From contig NZ_FOUX01000002.1 in NCBI RefSeq assembly GCF_900114995.1, positions 930,001 through 994,000 on the forward strand: 64,000 nucleotides of DNA, in the 5' to 3' direction. The notes below the pieces were generated by a model. The model did not search any database, was not told where the DNA came from, and saw nothing but the letters and a program-made list of their open reading frames with translations. How positions within the stretch are numbered: the first letter of the stretch is position 1; every line of letters begins with the position of its first letter. The position numbers were made by a program, and so were the translations under genes. Source of the DNA: Chitinophaga sp. YR627. GTDB lineage: Bacteria > Bacteroidota > Bacteroidia > Chitinophagales > Chitinophagaceae. Below, in pieces: positions 26,881-36,075 of this stretch.

Positions 26881-27094
26881 AATTAGGAATTAAGAATTAG
26901 GAATTAGGAATTACATGCGGAAATTGTCTGTCCACAGAAATTCATGTCTGCCAATCAACTTATCATAGAAGCCCCCGTTTTTATTACTTCATAAATCATT
27001 CAAAAATTCACCCCCACTCAACTTATCATAAAAGACCTTATTCTATTATCTGGAAGACCATTCACAACAATTCCTAATTCTTAATTCCTAATTT
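26881..27094. repeat. inverted TAGGAAT heptamer element (hutG/GH5 gap)
   Basis: The left arm 26881-26913 has four units (TAGGAAT, TAAGAAT, TAGGAAT, TAGGAAT). The right arm 27069-27094 is its inverse (AATTCCTAATTCTTAATTCC). The 155-bp interior is AT-rich and contains a direct repeat, TCAACTTATCATA, at 26955-26967 and 27018-27030. The remaining 190 bp to the GH5 start holds a plain AT-rich leader, with no promoter I can call. This element and that leader fill the 411-bp gene-free stretch. Confidence 0.75.
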
Positions 27095-27285
27095 CTTACC
27101 TGAGAGCTGCCTATTGATATTTTTCACTATATTGCGCAAACGATTGCATAAAGACCTGTAGCGACTGAACAGCCTATAACCTGTAGCGAAAACCTATGTA
27201 GTAACCATATCAATTTCCACCGTATGTAACCATTACAATATCAACATAGTTTTTATTTTTTATCACCCTCAAAACAACTATCCAA

Positions 27286-29532
27286 ATGACAAAGAATGGA
27301 TCTGCCCTTTCTTTCCGGCTGGCTGCATTTTTACTATGCCTGCTGGGTTTTAGTTCACAAACACATGCACAGACGCCCGTTCAGAAAAACGGTCAGTTGC
27401 AGGTGATCGGTACCAAATTATGCAATCAGTATGGCAACCCGATCCAGCTCAGAGGTATGAGCACACACGGTATCCAGTGGTATGGCTGGGGAAGCTGTCT
27501 GACAGCCGCTTCACTCGATGCGCTGGCATACGACTGGGGCGCTGACATCCTGCGTATCTCCCTCTATGTACAGGAAGGCGGTTATGAAACCGATCCGACC
27601 GGCTTTACCAATCAGGTGAACCGCCTCATAGAAGAAGCCACGGCACGTGGTATGTATGCACTGGTGGACTGGCATCAGCTCACACCAGGCGATCCTAACT
27701 ACAACCTCGCCAGAGCAAAGACTTTCTTCTCTGCCATCGCCAACACACACAAGAACAAAAACAACATCATCTACGACATTTGTAATGAACCTAACTCGGG
27801 TGCTACCTGGGCAAAGATCAAAACCTATGCTGATCAGATGATCCCATTCATACGCGCCATCGACAATGACGCCGTAATACTGGTGGGTACACATGGATGG
27901 TCTACCATGGGCCTGTCCGGTGATGGTTCCTTACAGGATATTTTCAACAATCCGCTGACACAGGGTAACCTGATGTATACTTTCCATTTCTATGCAAAAG
28001 ATCATCGCACCGCTTATCTCAATCAGCTGAACACAGCGTCTGACAGACTGCCTGTATTCGTAACAGAATTCGGTACACAGGAAGCCAGCGGAGACGGTGC
28101 GAATGACTTCACCATGGCGCAACAATACATCGATCTGATGGCGCGTAAGAAGATCAGCTGGACCAACTGGAACTACTCTGATGACTTCCGTTCCGGTGCT
28201 GTATGGATAACCGGTACCTGCTCGAATGGTCCGTGGACAACCGCCAGACTCAAACCTGCCGGTGCATGGATCCGTGAACGTATCCTGAATCCTGCGGATG
28301 ATTTCCCGGGAGGTAATGTATGCGTACCTGTATCTGCCAGCGCAAACGATGGTAACGTACCAGCCAACGTACAGGATAATGATTATAACACCCGCTGGTC
28401 AGCAGAAGGTGATGGTCAGTGGATACAATTCTGTCTGGACAACACCACCACTGTAAGCGGTGTCAATATCGCCTTCTACAGTGGTACCGTAAGACGTACC
28501 TTCTTTGACATCCTGACCAGCACTGATGGCAGCAACTGGGTTTCTGCGGCAACAGGTCTGCAAAGCAGTGGCACTTCCAACGCACTGGAATCATTCACCT
28601 TCACACCACGCAGTGCAAAACATGTGCGGATCGTGGGCCATGGTAATAGCGCAAGCGCCTGGAATAGTCTGACAGAAGTACGTATCATTACCTCGTCTTC
28701 CACACAACAATCAACACTCGCACCTTTACAGGATGCTTATGTAAGAAACGGTGATTACGCTGCTATTACCCACGGCACTACTGATGCGGCAGTACTGGCA
28801 TCCAAAATAAATGCTACCGCCACTGCTGGTTACGACAGACAAAGCTTCCTTCGTTTTGATGTAAGTGGTGTAAACAACATCTCTTCTGCCGTATTAAAAG
28901 TATATGGTAAAATTGAAGATAACCGCGTAGCCAATCTGCCCATAGGTGTGTATGCAGTCGCTAATACCAGCTGGACAGAAGCTGCGCTCACCTGGAATAA
29001 CAAACCGGCCACCGGCACAACTGCATTACAGACCACTGTCGTGACTGACTCTGTTGGCAGATACTATTCATGGGATATCACCAACTACGTGCAGACAGAA
29101 AAAGCAGCAGGACGTAATGGTATTTCACTGGCCCTGCTGAGCAGCACCGGCGCTGATCCACGTGTGATCTGGAGATCGAAGGAAGCAGGTCTGACAGCGC
29201 CACAGCTGGTGATCTCTTCTACAGCATCAGCAGCTAAACTGGCAGCCAGTGCGCCAGAAAAAGCACCGGTAAAACTGGTGACCACACTGACCAGTTATCC
29301 AAACCCATTTGATGATAACAGCACCGTAAGCTTCTTCCTGGATAAACCAGCAGATGTATTACTGGCAGTATATGATATCAATGGCAAACAGGTAGCGATC
29401 CTGAAACGCGGTCGCCTGGATGCTGGTCAATACAATACCAGCCTCGCAGCAAGTCATCTGCCTAAAGGAGTGTATACGCTGAAGCTTACTTATGGCGAAA
29501 AAGCCATTACACGCAAAGTGATCAAACAATAA
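27286..29532 (+). CDS. secreted GH5 endoglucanase with discoidin, DNRLRE and T9SS domains
   Basis: A 748-residue multidomain glycosidase. The signal peptide is residues 1-29. The GH5 catalytic domain (about 32-330) resembles subfamily 2 cellulases: RGMSTHGIQWYGWG, VDWHQLTPGDPN, acid/base Glu168 in ICNEPNSG and nucleophile Glu261 in VTEFGTQE. An F5/8 C-type (discoidin) carbohydrate-binding domain covers about 345-472 and a DNRLRE domain about 480-643. A type-A T9SS sorting domain (SYPNPFDDNSTVSFFLD to the end) completes it. It should be exported across the outer membrane and act on beta-glucans. It lies inside the hut region on the opposite strand, flanked by its own terminator. Confidence 0.9.
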   Translation: MTKNGSALSFRLAAFLLCLLGFSSQTHAQTPVQKNGQLQVIGTKLCNQYGNPIQLRGMSTHGIQWYGWGSCLTAASLDALAYDWGADILRISLYVQEGGYETDPTGFTNQVNRLIEEATARGMYALVDWHQLTPGDPNYNLARAKTFFSAIANTHKNKNNIIYDICNEPNSGATWAKIKTYADQMIPFIRAIDNDAVILVGTHGWSTMGLSGDGSLQDIFNNPLTQGNLMYTFHFYAKDHRTAYLNQLNTASDRLPVFVTEFGTQEASGDGANDFTMAQQYIDLMARKKISWTNWNYSDDFRSGAVWITGTCSNGPWTTARLKPAGAWIRERILNPADDFPGGNVCVPVSASANDGNVPANVQDNDYNTRWSAEGDGQWIQFCLDNTTTVSGVNIAFYSGTVRRTFFDILTSTDGSNWVSAATGLQSSGTSNALESFTFTPRSAKHVRIVGHGNSASAWNSLTEVRIITSSSTQQSTLAPLQDAYVRNGDYAAITHGTTDAAVLASKINATATAGYDRQSFLRFDVSGVNNISSAVLKVYGKIEDNRVANLPIGVYAVANTSWTEAALTWNNKPATGTTALQTTVVTDSVGRYYSWDITNYVQTEKAAGRNGISLALLSSTGADPRVIWRSKEAGLTAPQLVISSTASAAKLAASAPEKAPVKLVTTLTSYPNPFDDNSTVSFFLDKPADVLLAVYDINGKQVAILKRGRLDAGQYNTSLAASHLPKGVYTLKLTYGEKAITRKVIKQ

Positions 29533-29560
29533 TCATTTCACAACAGCATTTGCCACCACC

Positions 29561-29597
29561 AAAAAGGGAGCATCAACTGAATGATGCTCCCTTTTTA
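29561..29597. terminator. bidirectional terminator between GH5 and hutI
   Basis: An AAAAAGGGAGCATCA / TGATGCTCCCTTTTT stem lies between convergent genes, with an A-run on one side and a T-run on the other. Confidence 0.9.
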
Positions 29598-29619
29598 ATA
29601 TGTTGCCAACTACCAGTAC

Positions 29620-30846
29620 TTACATGATCCGTTCTCCTTCTTTCCAGACTTTGATCGGTTTCATTTTCCCCTGATAGTATAAAATATCACGGTAATCTGC
29701 CGTCGGATAGGCCTGCATATCTGCAATAAAACCACTTGCCAGTTGCCCTACATAATTTAGTTGTAATGCTTTCGCTGCGCGGCTTGTCAATGCTGCGAAT
29801 ACTTCTGCTGCTGATAATTTTTCTGCTGCACTTAACACAGCCGCCTGCATCAGCAGATCGCCCATCGGTGCAGACCCCGGATTCCAGTCACTCGCAATAG
29901 CCAGGGAGGCGCCTGCGTTCAGCAAACGTCTTGCCGGTGCATAATGCATACCCAGTCCCAAAGAAGCACCAGGTAACACAACAGCGACAATATCAGCCGC
30001 AGCCAGTAAAGCAATAGCGGCATCATCACTTGCCTCCAGATGATCCGCTGATAAAGCACCGGCTGCAACAGCTACGGCAGCGCCACCGGTTGAAAACTGA
30101 TCGGCATGTACAGTAGCTGCAAAACCCATTTCAGCTGCCTGTTGCAGGAAGTGTTTTGAAGCGTTTGCTGAAAAGGCTGTTTCTTCTATGAAGATATCCA
30201 CACGTTGCGCCAGTTGTTCCGTCTGGACAAGGGGAAGTAACGCAGTCAATATCCATTCAAGATAAGCCTCTTCTGTACCTTCAAAATCCTTCGGACGCAT
30301 ATGCGCTGCCAGACAGGTAGGAATAAGTGTTGCTTTGGTATGACCAGCGGCAGATTGAATCGCACGCAGCATACTGAGTTCACCGTCCATATTCAATCCA
30401 TATCCGCTTTTCACTTCAATGGTCGTCACGCCTTCATGCAGATGTCTGTTGGCGCGTGCTGCCGTATTCTTCACCAGGGTCTCATGATCTGCCATTCTTG
30501 TTTTAGTGACAGAATCCCAGATACCCCCACCTGCGCGCGCAATATCAAGGTATGACTTCCCTCCGATGCGCATCGCATAATCACGATTACGGGTACCGTC
30601 AAAACAGATGTGTGTATGACAGTCGAGGAATCCCGGCATCAATACAGCAGGTACTGTAATGTGGGTAACATCACAATCCGGATATTGATGCTGCAATGCT
30701 CTGAAATCGCCTGTAGCAATAATTTTACCACCGTCTGTCACAACACCGCCATGCGGAATGATGGTCAGTTGTTCATCCTGCAATGCACCTTTTAAAGGCA
30801 GTGCAGTCAGTGGTAATATCTGTGAAAAAGGGCCTATCAGTTCCAT
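29620..30846 (-). CDS. hutI: imidazolonepropionase
   Basis: A 408-residue amidohydrolase that opens the imidazolone ring to give N-formimino-L-glutamate. Zn ligands are in LDCHTHICFDGTR (near residue 75), then RAGGGIW, VKSGYGLNMDGELSML, TVHADQF (His), SADHLEASDD and SDWNPGSAPM. The metal-dependent amidohydrolase barrel is complete. The gene starts 3 bp after the stop of hutU and is therefore co-translated. Confidence 0.96.
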   Translation of the reverse strand: MELIGPFSQILPLTALPLKGALQDEQLTIIPHGGVVTDGGKIIATGDFRALQHQYPDCDVTHITVPAVLMPGFLDCHTHICFDGTRNRDYAMRIGGKSYLDIARAGGGIWDSVTKTRMADHETLVKNTAARANRHLHEGVTTIEVKSGYGLNMDGELSMLRAIQSAAGHTKATLIPTCLAAHMRPKDFEGTEEAYLEWILTALLPLVQTEQLAQRVDIFIEETAFSANASKHFLQQAAEMGFAATVHADQFSTGGAAVAVAAGALSADHLEASDDAAIALLAAADIVAVVLPGASLGLGMHYAPARRLLNAGASLAIASDWNPGSAPMGDLLMQAAVLSAAEKLSAAEVFAALTSRAAKALQLNYVGQLASGFIADMQAYPTADYRDILYYQGKMKPIKVWKEGERIM

Positions 30847-30849
30847 AGA

Positions 30850-32514
30850 TCAGATATTGAATTTTCTGGCAGTTGCTTTTGCTTCTTCATACCCTGCATC
30901 CGCATGACGGAAGATGCCCAATGCCGGATCATTGAATAATACTCTTTTCAGGCAGGCTTCTGCACGTTCAGAACCATCCGCCAGTACGACCATGCCCGCA
31001 TGTTGTGAATACCCCATACCCACGCCGCCACCATGATGGAAAGATACCCAGGTGGCGCCGCCGCCTGTATTCGCCATCAGGTTTAACAAGGTCCAGTCAG
31101 ACACAGCATCCGAGCCATCTTTCATAGCTTCTGTTTCCCTGTTGGGAGATGCAACAGAACCACAATCCAGGTGGTCACGGCCGATCACAATAGGCGCTTT
31201 CACCTTACCTGTTCTCACCAGTTCATTAAAGATAAGACCTGCTTTTTCTCTTTCACCGAGTCCCAGCCAGCAGATACGCGCAGGCAATCCCTGGAAGGCT
31301 ACCTGTGCCTGTGCTTTCTTCAGCCAGTTAATGAGCGCTGTATTCTCCGGAAAGGCTTCCATCAATGCCTTGTCGGTTGTATAAATATCTTCAGGATCGC
31401 CGGATAAAGCCACCCATCTGAAAGGGCCTTTCCCTTCACAGAACAATGGGCGGATATAAGCAGGCGTAAATCCGGGGAAGTTGAATGCATTGGGCTCTCC
31501 GCCTTCACGTGCAAACTCACGCAGGTTGTTACCATAGTCAAAGGTAATAGCGCCCTTTTCCTGTAAAGCCAGCATAAAGGATACGTGACGGGCCATACTC
31601 TTCAAAGAGCGGGCCTTATAATCTGCCGGATCCTTTTTACGTAATGCCGTTGCTTCTTCTAACGACAAACCATTCGGCACATATCCATTGATAGGATCAT
31701 GCGCAGAGGTCTGGTCAGTCAGTACATCAGGAATAATATTGTCTTTCAGTAAACGTTCCAGCATATCTCCCGCATCACTTACCAGGCCGATAGACAATGC
31801 CTCACCTTTGGCTTTAGCATCCATTGCCCAGGCAATCGCTTCTTCGTAGGAGTGTGTAATACGATCGATATAACGAGTGGCCAGACGCTTGCGGATCCGT
31901 GATTCATCCACATCTGCGCCCAGGAATACGGCCCCTGCCATGGTTGCTGCCAGTGGCTGTGCGCCACCCATACCACCAATACCGGCAGTCACAAGCAGTT
32001 TACCTTTCAGGTCACCATTAAAATGCTGACGACCACAGGCTACAAACGTCTCGTAAGTACCCTGTAAGATCCCCTGCGTTCCGATATAGATCCAGCTACC
32101 TGCGGTCATCTGTCCGTACATCATCAATCCTTTTGCACGCAGTTCATTGAAATGTTCCCAGGTAGCCCATTTAGGCACCAGGTTACTATTCGCCAGCATG
32201 ACACGTGGCGCCTGCGGATGGGTACGTACGACGCCTACAGGTTTGCCTGATTGTACCAGCAAAGAATGGTCTTCGTCCAGTTCCAGCAGGATTTCAATGA
32301 TCTTCTGTAAGGCTTCTTTGTTACGTGCTGCCTGACCGATACCACCATACACCACCAGTTCATCAGGATTCTCCGCCACTTCTGCATCGAGGTTATTCAA
32401 CAGCATACGTAAAGGCGCTTCTGTCTGCCAGGAGCGCGCGTGCAGCTGATTGCCACGGGGCGCTTTATAATGCGGGTGTGCCGCATATGTCTTAATAAAG
32501 TCCGAACTGTTCAT
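30850..32514 (-). CDS. hutU: urocanate hydratase
   Basis: A 554-residue NAD-dependent urocanase. Signatures include [61 protein letters not shown], and the C-terminal segment [21 protein letters not shown], in which the Cys of DCGS is the family active-site region. Length fits the family norm (about 555). It overlaps hutH by 23 bp and is followed by hutI within the operon. Confidence 0.97.
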   Translation of the reverse strand: MNSSDFIKTYAAHPHYKAPRGNQLHARSWQTEAPLRMLLNNLDAEVAENPDELVVYGGIGQAARNKEALQKIIEILLELDEDHSLLVQSGKPVGVVRTHPQAPRVMLANSNLVPKWATWEHFNELRAKGLMMYGQMTAGSWIYIGTQGILQGTYETFVACGRQHFNGDLKGKLLVTAGIGGMGGAQPLAATMAGAVFLGADVDESRIRKRLATRYIDRITHSYEEAIAWAMDAKAKGEALSIGLVSDAGDMLERLLKDNIIPDVLTDQTSAHDPINGYVPNGLSLEEATALRKKDPADYKARSLKSMARHVSFMLALQEKGAITFDYGNNLREFAREGGEPNAFNFPGFTPAYIRPLFCEGKGPFRWVALSGDPEDIYTTDKALMEAFPENTALINWLKKAQAQVAFQGLPARICWLGLGEREKAGLIFNELVRTGKVKAPIVIGRDHLDCGSVASPNRETEAMKDGSDAVSDWTLLNLMANTGGGATWVSFHHGGGVGMGYSQHAGMVVLADGSERAEACLKRVLFNDPALGIFRHADAGYEEAKATARKFNI

Positions 32515-34060
32515 GATAAATACCGTTTAGAGAAAGGTGATTGTCAAGTGCGGCATTGTTAGCCACGTTCACTAAAGATTGATTGGTGATCAGCCCATGC
32601 AGCTGTTTGATATCATAAGCAAAGATCCTGTCTTTGGCTGCGAAGGGAACTGTTTCACGTACAAAGGAATGTACAGCTTCCAGGATAGGCCCTGATTGTA
32701 AAGGCCGTCTGAAATCCACCGCCTGTGCAGCATAGAGCAGTTCGACTGCCAGTATATATTCCAGGTTATCAATCACCTGGTGCAGTTTACGACCACTGAT
32801 AGAACCCATGGATACATGGTCTTCCTGACCAAGGGAAGTCGGTACACTATCGGCACTGGCCGGGAAACAAAGGGTCTTATTCTCTGTTACCAGGGCAGCC
32901 GTTGTGTATTGTGGTATCATAAAACCGGAATTGAGTCCGGCATCTTCGATCAGGAGTTTTGGCAATCCATAGCGGCCTTCGATCATCATATAACAACGGC
33001 GATCGGAGATATTACCCAGTTCTGCTGCGGCGACAGTCGCATAGTCAAGTGGTATCGCCAGCGGCTGACCATGGAAGTTTCCCCCACTGATCGTATCCTC
33101 CGCACTAAAGATGATCGGGTTGTCCGTCACTGCATTCAGTTCGATCACAGTCAGTTCCCGCAGGTGATGCCATGCGGTACGGGATGCCCCATGTACCTGA
33201 GGCATACAACGCAGGGAATAAGGGTCCTGTACACGACCGCAATCAACGTGAGCCGCCATAATACCGGAGTTTTCCAGCATGGTCTTCAGTCGGTGTGCCA
33301 CCAGCTGGTTACCGGGGAAGGGTCTGATCGCATGTAAACGCGGATCAAAAGGACGGGCAGTACCCATGAGTCCTTCGAGCGATAATGCGCCAATGATATC
33401 AGCAGCTTCCAGTGCATTATGCATACGCTGTAAAGCAGTAACGGCAAAGGAGAGAATGAACTGCGTACCGTTAATAAGCGCCAGTCCTTCTTTAGGACCC
33501 AATATAACCGGCTCCAGTTTTTCCGTCTGTAAAACAGCTGCGGAAGGCTGTCGCTGACCTTTATAGTATACCTCTCCAAGACCGATCAGCGGCAGAAAGA
33601 GATGTGACAAAGGCGCCAGGTCACCCGAAGCACCAACAGAACCTTTTTCAGGTACCACGGGCGTTACATTATGTTCTATATGCCAGATGATACGTTCGAG
33701 CGTAGCCAATGCTACCCCTGAATATCCCTGTGCCAGGGCCTGTACTTTGGTGACCAGCATGACGCGGGCTACCAGTTCGGGGATGGGATTACCAACCCCT
33801 ACGCTATGACTTTGAAGAATATTGTATTGCAGGGCACGGGTATCTTCTTCGGATATCTTGGTATCGCAGAGCGGCCCGAAGCCTGTATTGATACCATATA
33901 CGGTGCTGTGAGCGGCGACAATGGTCTGCACGTGGGCAGCGCTGGCCTTAATGCGTTCAGTCACTTCCGGTACCAGTATACCGGAGAGCTTTCCTGACGC
34001 GATATCCAGCGCCTTCGCCACGGTGAGCTGATCAATACCGTACTTGAATTGGTGTATCAT
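32492..34060 (-). CDS. hutH: histidine ammonia-lyase
   Basis: A 522-residue HAL that deaminates histidine to urocanate. The autocatalytic MIO cofactor forms from Ala144-Ser145-Gly146 in [14 protein letters not shown]. Tyr54 in [12 protein letters not shown] is the expected catalytic Tyr, and downstream motifs include [11 protein letters not shown] and QVHGASR with DNPIIF. It begins 22 bp after the MarR gene and is the first structural gene of the hut operon. Confidence 0.97.
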   Translation of the reverse strand: MIHQFKYGIDQLTVAKALDIASGKLSGILVPEVTERIKASAAHVQTIVAAHSTVYGINTGFGPLCDTKISEEDTRALQYNILQSHSVGVGNPIPELVARVMLVTKVQALAQGYSGVALATLERIIWHIEHNVTPVVPEKGSVGASGDLAPLSHLFLPLIGLGEVYYKGQRQPSAAVLQTEKLEPVILGPKEGLALINGTQFILSFAVTALQRMHNALEAADIIGALSLEGLMGTARPFDPRLHAIRPFPGNQLVAHRLKTMLENSGIMAAHVDCGRVQDPYSLRCMPQVHGASRTAWHHLRELTVIELNAVTDNPIIFSAEDTISGGNFHGQPLAIPLDYATVAAAELGNISDRRCYMMIEGRYGLPKLLIEDAGLNSGFMIPQYTTAALVTENKTLCFPASADSVPTSLGQEDHVSMGSISGRKLHQVIDNLEYILAVELLYAAQAVDFRRPLQSGPILEAVHSFVRETVPFAAKDRIFAYDIKQLHGLITNQSLVNVANNAALDNHLSLNGIYHEQFGLY

Positions 34061-34082
34061 TGTTGATTGGATTGAGTCGTGA

Positions 34083-34568
34083 TCAGTTTTTCATAGACGC
34101 CTGTATCCTTGCGGACAGGGACGTTCCCTGTACAGCGCTTTCCACCTGTCTGATGGCTTCCAGCAGCTGTTTACTTTGTTTGTGCTCTTCCGTCAGTTCT
34201 TCCATAGCCGTAGTAATAGCAGTCCAGATGGGCTGTACCTGCTGAAGCAATTCCTCTCCCTGTTTTGTGAGCATCACCAGCTGCCGGCGTCCGTCATCAG
34301 GACAGGGGGCGGTGTTCACCAGGCCTTTCTTTTTAAGGTTGGTGATCAGCTGACTGATAGCCGAGTGAGAGACTTCCAGTTGTTCGGCAATGTCGATCAG
34401 CGGGATGTTCTGCTGACGGGAAAGGATATAGAAAACCGGGAACCAGCTGGCGTCAAAGGCAATACCAGCCTGTTCATAGACCTTATTGACCTCCATAAGG
34501 AAGTATTCACTCAACCGTCTGAGACGGCTGCCAAAAACCAGGTATCCCAGTGATGCGTAAAAGCTCAT
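34083..34568 (-). CDS. MarR-family regulator of the hut operon
   Basis: A 161-residue winged-helix regulator. The recognition helix is in LIDIAEQLEVSHSAISQLITNL, the wing is DDGRRQLVMLTKQGEEL, and long dimerisation helices occupy both ends. It lies 22 bp upstream of hutH on the same strand, and a palindrome sits directly before its start codon. Autoregulation and control of hutHUI are inferred. Its ligand is unknown, but urocanate is a plausible inducer by analogy with other hut regulators. Confidence 0.85.
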   Translation of the reverse strand: MSFYASLGYLVFGSRLRRLSEYFLMEVNKVYEQAGIAFDASWFPVFYILSRQQNIPLIDIAEQLEVSHSAISQLITNLKKKGLVNTAPCPDDGRRQLVMLTKQGEELLQQVQPIWTAITTAMEELTEEHKQSKQLLEAIRQVESAVQGTSLSARIQASMKN

Positions 34569-34576
34569 AGTAAAAT

Positions 34577-34594
34577 TATATAAGCACTTATATA
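34577..34594. promoter_or_regulatory. palindromic operator before the MarR-hut operon
   Basis: TATATAAG-CA-CTTATATA is an inverted repeat with 8-bp arms and a 2-bp centre. It begins 8 bp upstream of the MarR start codon. MarR dimers commonly bind such 16-20 bp palindromes within their own promoters. Confidence 0.6.
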
Positions 34595-34670
34595 TTTTGA
34601 TACAATAATAAGGAATTTCTCAATTCCTTATTTATTTCTTCGGAAAAGGCGGCTGGGCCTTATTTTCCGG

Positions 34671-35060
34671 CTATTTCTTTCTGACGTCGAACCAAACCGG
34701 CGATGAATCGGTCACATCACCGTTGTAGTTGATACAGAGTTCCTCTCCTTTTTTAATCTCTCTACGGGTGATGATACTCATAGTTTCTTCTTCGAAGTCC
34801 ATTTCGTACACACAGTTAGGATCGTAAGAGTGATTATAGATGGAACAGAGACCAAGCGCAATGCAGGAACGGGTTTCACGAACACCCCATAAGAAAATGT
34901 AATTGTGCAGTTTCGTTTTATCGACAATCTCGGTATCGTCATAGGACAAAACAAGTACAGGCGAGGTTTCTATGCGTGTGCCAGCTGGTATTCTTTCTTT
35001 TGTAAACACTCCGCGGCCCTTGCCTTTTGTCTTGTCGACGTATAAATATGGCTTGATCAT
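34671..35060 (-). CDS. SET-domain protein lysine methyltransferase-like
   Basis: A 129-residue protein that is essentially a minimal SET domain. GKGRGVFTKERIPAGT contains the SAM-binding GxG. IALGLCSIYNHSYDPNC contains the conserved NHSxxPN knot. GEELCINYNGD contains the catalytic Tyr region. No pre-SET or post-SET cysteines are visible. SET proteins of this size occur sporadically in bacteria and may methylate lysines in their own proteins. No target can be named. Confidence 0.85.
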   Translation of the reverse strand: MIKPYLYVDKTKGKGRGVFTKERIPAGTRIETSPVLVLSYDDTEIVDKTKLHNYIFLWGVRETRSCIALGLCSIYNHSYDPNCVYEMDFEEETMSIITRREIKKGEELCINYNGDVTDSSPVWFDVRKK

Positions 35061-35127
35061 AATATAATGTAAGGAAGCGTAAAATAAAGGTAAAGCAGGA
35101 AGTTATCAAAATCATGTGTAAAATTTT

Positions 35128-35135
35128 TAGGTTTG
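35128..35135 (+). promoter_or_regulatory. -7 box (TAGGTTTG) before the bestrophin gene
   Basis: A TAnnTTTG match. The in-frame TTG at 35133 that could be read as a start codon is the end of this box, so the ATG at 35157 is the likely start, with a leader of about 15-20 nt. Confidence 0.5.
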
Positions 35136-35156
35136 CGAAAATGTATACACTTAAAT

Positions 35157-36026
35157 ATGATTGATTACAACCCAAAAGCCTGGTTTACTTTTATCTTCCG
35201 CTTCCATAAGGCAGACACTGTCCGGAAGCTGTTTCCCATGTTTATAGCCCTGTCTGCCTATTCTGCACTGATCGCATTTCTGGAACTGGAATTACTGAAG
35301 CTGTCCCCCAACAGTGATCTGAAACAGATCACCTTGATCCATTCATTACTGGGTTTTGTCATCTCCCTCCTGCTTGTATTCCGCACCAATACGGCCTATG
35401 ACCGTTGGTGGGAAGGCCGCAAGCTGTGGGGAGCACTGGTGAACAACAGCCGTAACCTGGCACTTAAACTGAATGCCATGTTACCAGCTTCGAATACCGC
35501 TTCCCGTGAGTTCTTCCGGATCATGATCCCCAATTATGCCTTTGGTTTGAAGAACCATCTGCGTAACCTGTATAAGCCCGAAGAGTTTCAACAGGCAGAT
35601 AATATGCAGCTGCAGCAGGATAAACATGTACCTAATCAGATAGCCGGCCAGATCATGGCGCATGTCCATGAACTGTACCGTCAGGGACAGATAAGCGGAG
35701 AACAGTTGCTTACGCTGAACTCCGAACTGCTGGCCTTTACGGATATCTGCGGTGCCTGCGAGCGGATCAGGAATACCCCTATTCCTTTTTCCTACAGTGT
35801 CTTCATTAAAAAGTTTATCTTTTTCTTTGTAATGACCCTGCCCCTGGGCTACGTATTTACCCTGCACTATCTTATTATACCTGTGGTGGTATTCATTTTC
35901 TATGTACTGGCCAGCCTTGAGCTGATCGCGGAAGAGATAGAAGACCCCTTTGGATTTGACGCGAATGACCTGCCTACGGACACGATTTCGACCAATATCC
36001 GCAAACATGTAGGAGAGATATTGTAA
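35157..36026 (+). CDS. bestrophin family ion channel
   Basis: A 289-residue membrane protein (counted from ATG 35157). The bestrophin/UPF0187 motif FRTNTAYDRWWEGRKLWGAL is at about residues 73-92, and earlier hydrophobic helices include LFPMFIALSAYSALIAFLELE. A later stretch, PIPFSYSVFIKKFIFFF, is followed by another helix pair, and the conserved acidic segment IAEEIEDPFGFDANDLP ends the core. It probably forms a pentameric anion or cation channel. It is 50 bp upstream of mgtE on the same strand and may be co-transcribed. Confidence 0.9.
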   Translation: MIDYNPKAWFTFIFRFHKADTVRKLFPMFIALSAYSALIAFLELELLKLSPNSDLKQITLIHSLLGFVISLLLVFRTNTAYDRWWEGRKLWGALVNNSRNLALKLNAMLPASNTASREFFRIMIPNYAFGLKNHLRNLYKPEEFQQADNMQLQQDKHVPNQIAGQIMAHVHELYRQGQISGEQLLTLNSELLAFTDICGACERIRNTPIPFSYSVFIKKFIFFFVMTLPLGYVFTLHYLIIPVVVFIFYVLASLELIAEEIEDPFGFDANDLPTDTISTNIRKHVGEIL

Positions 36027-36075
36027 TCTGGACCTCAACTTTCTTTAATTTCGCCTCACTGACAGCATTTGGAAT

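Noticed and set aside
32651..32670. TGTTTCACGT followed by ACAAAG in hutH, resembling half of parS
   Set aside because: The second half does not match, and the sequence lies inside a conserved coding frame.
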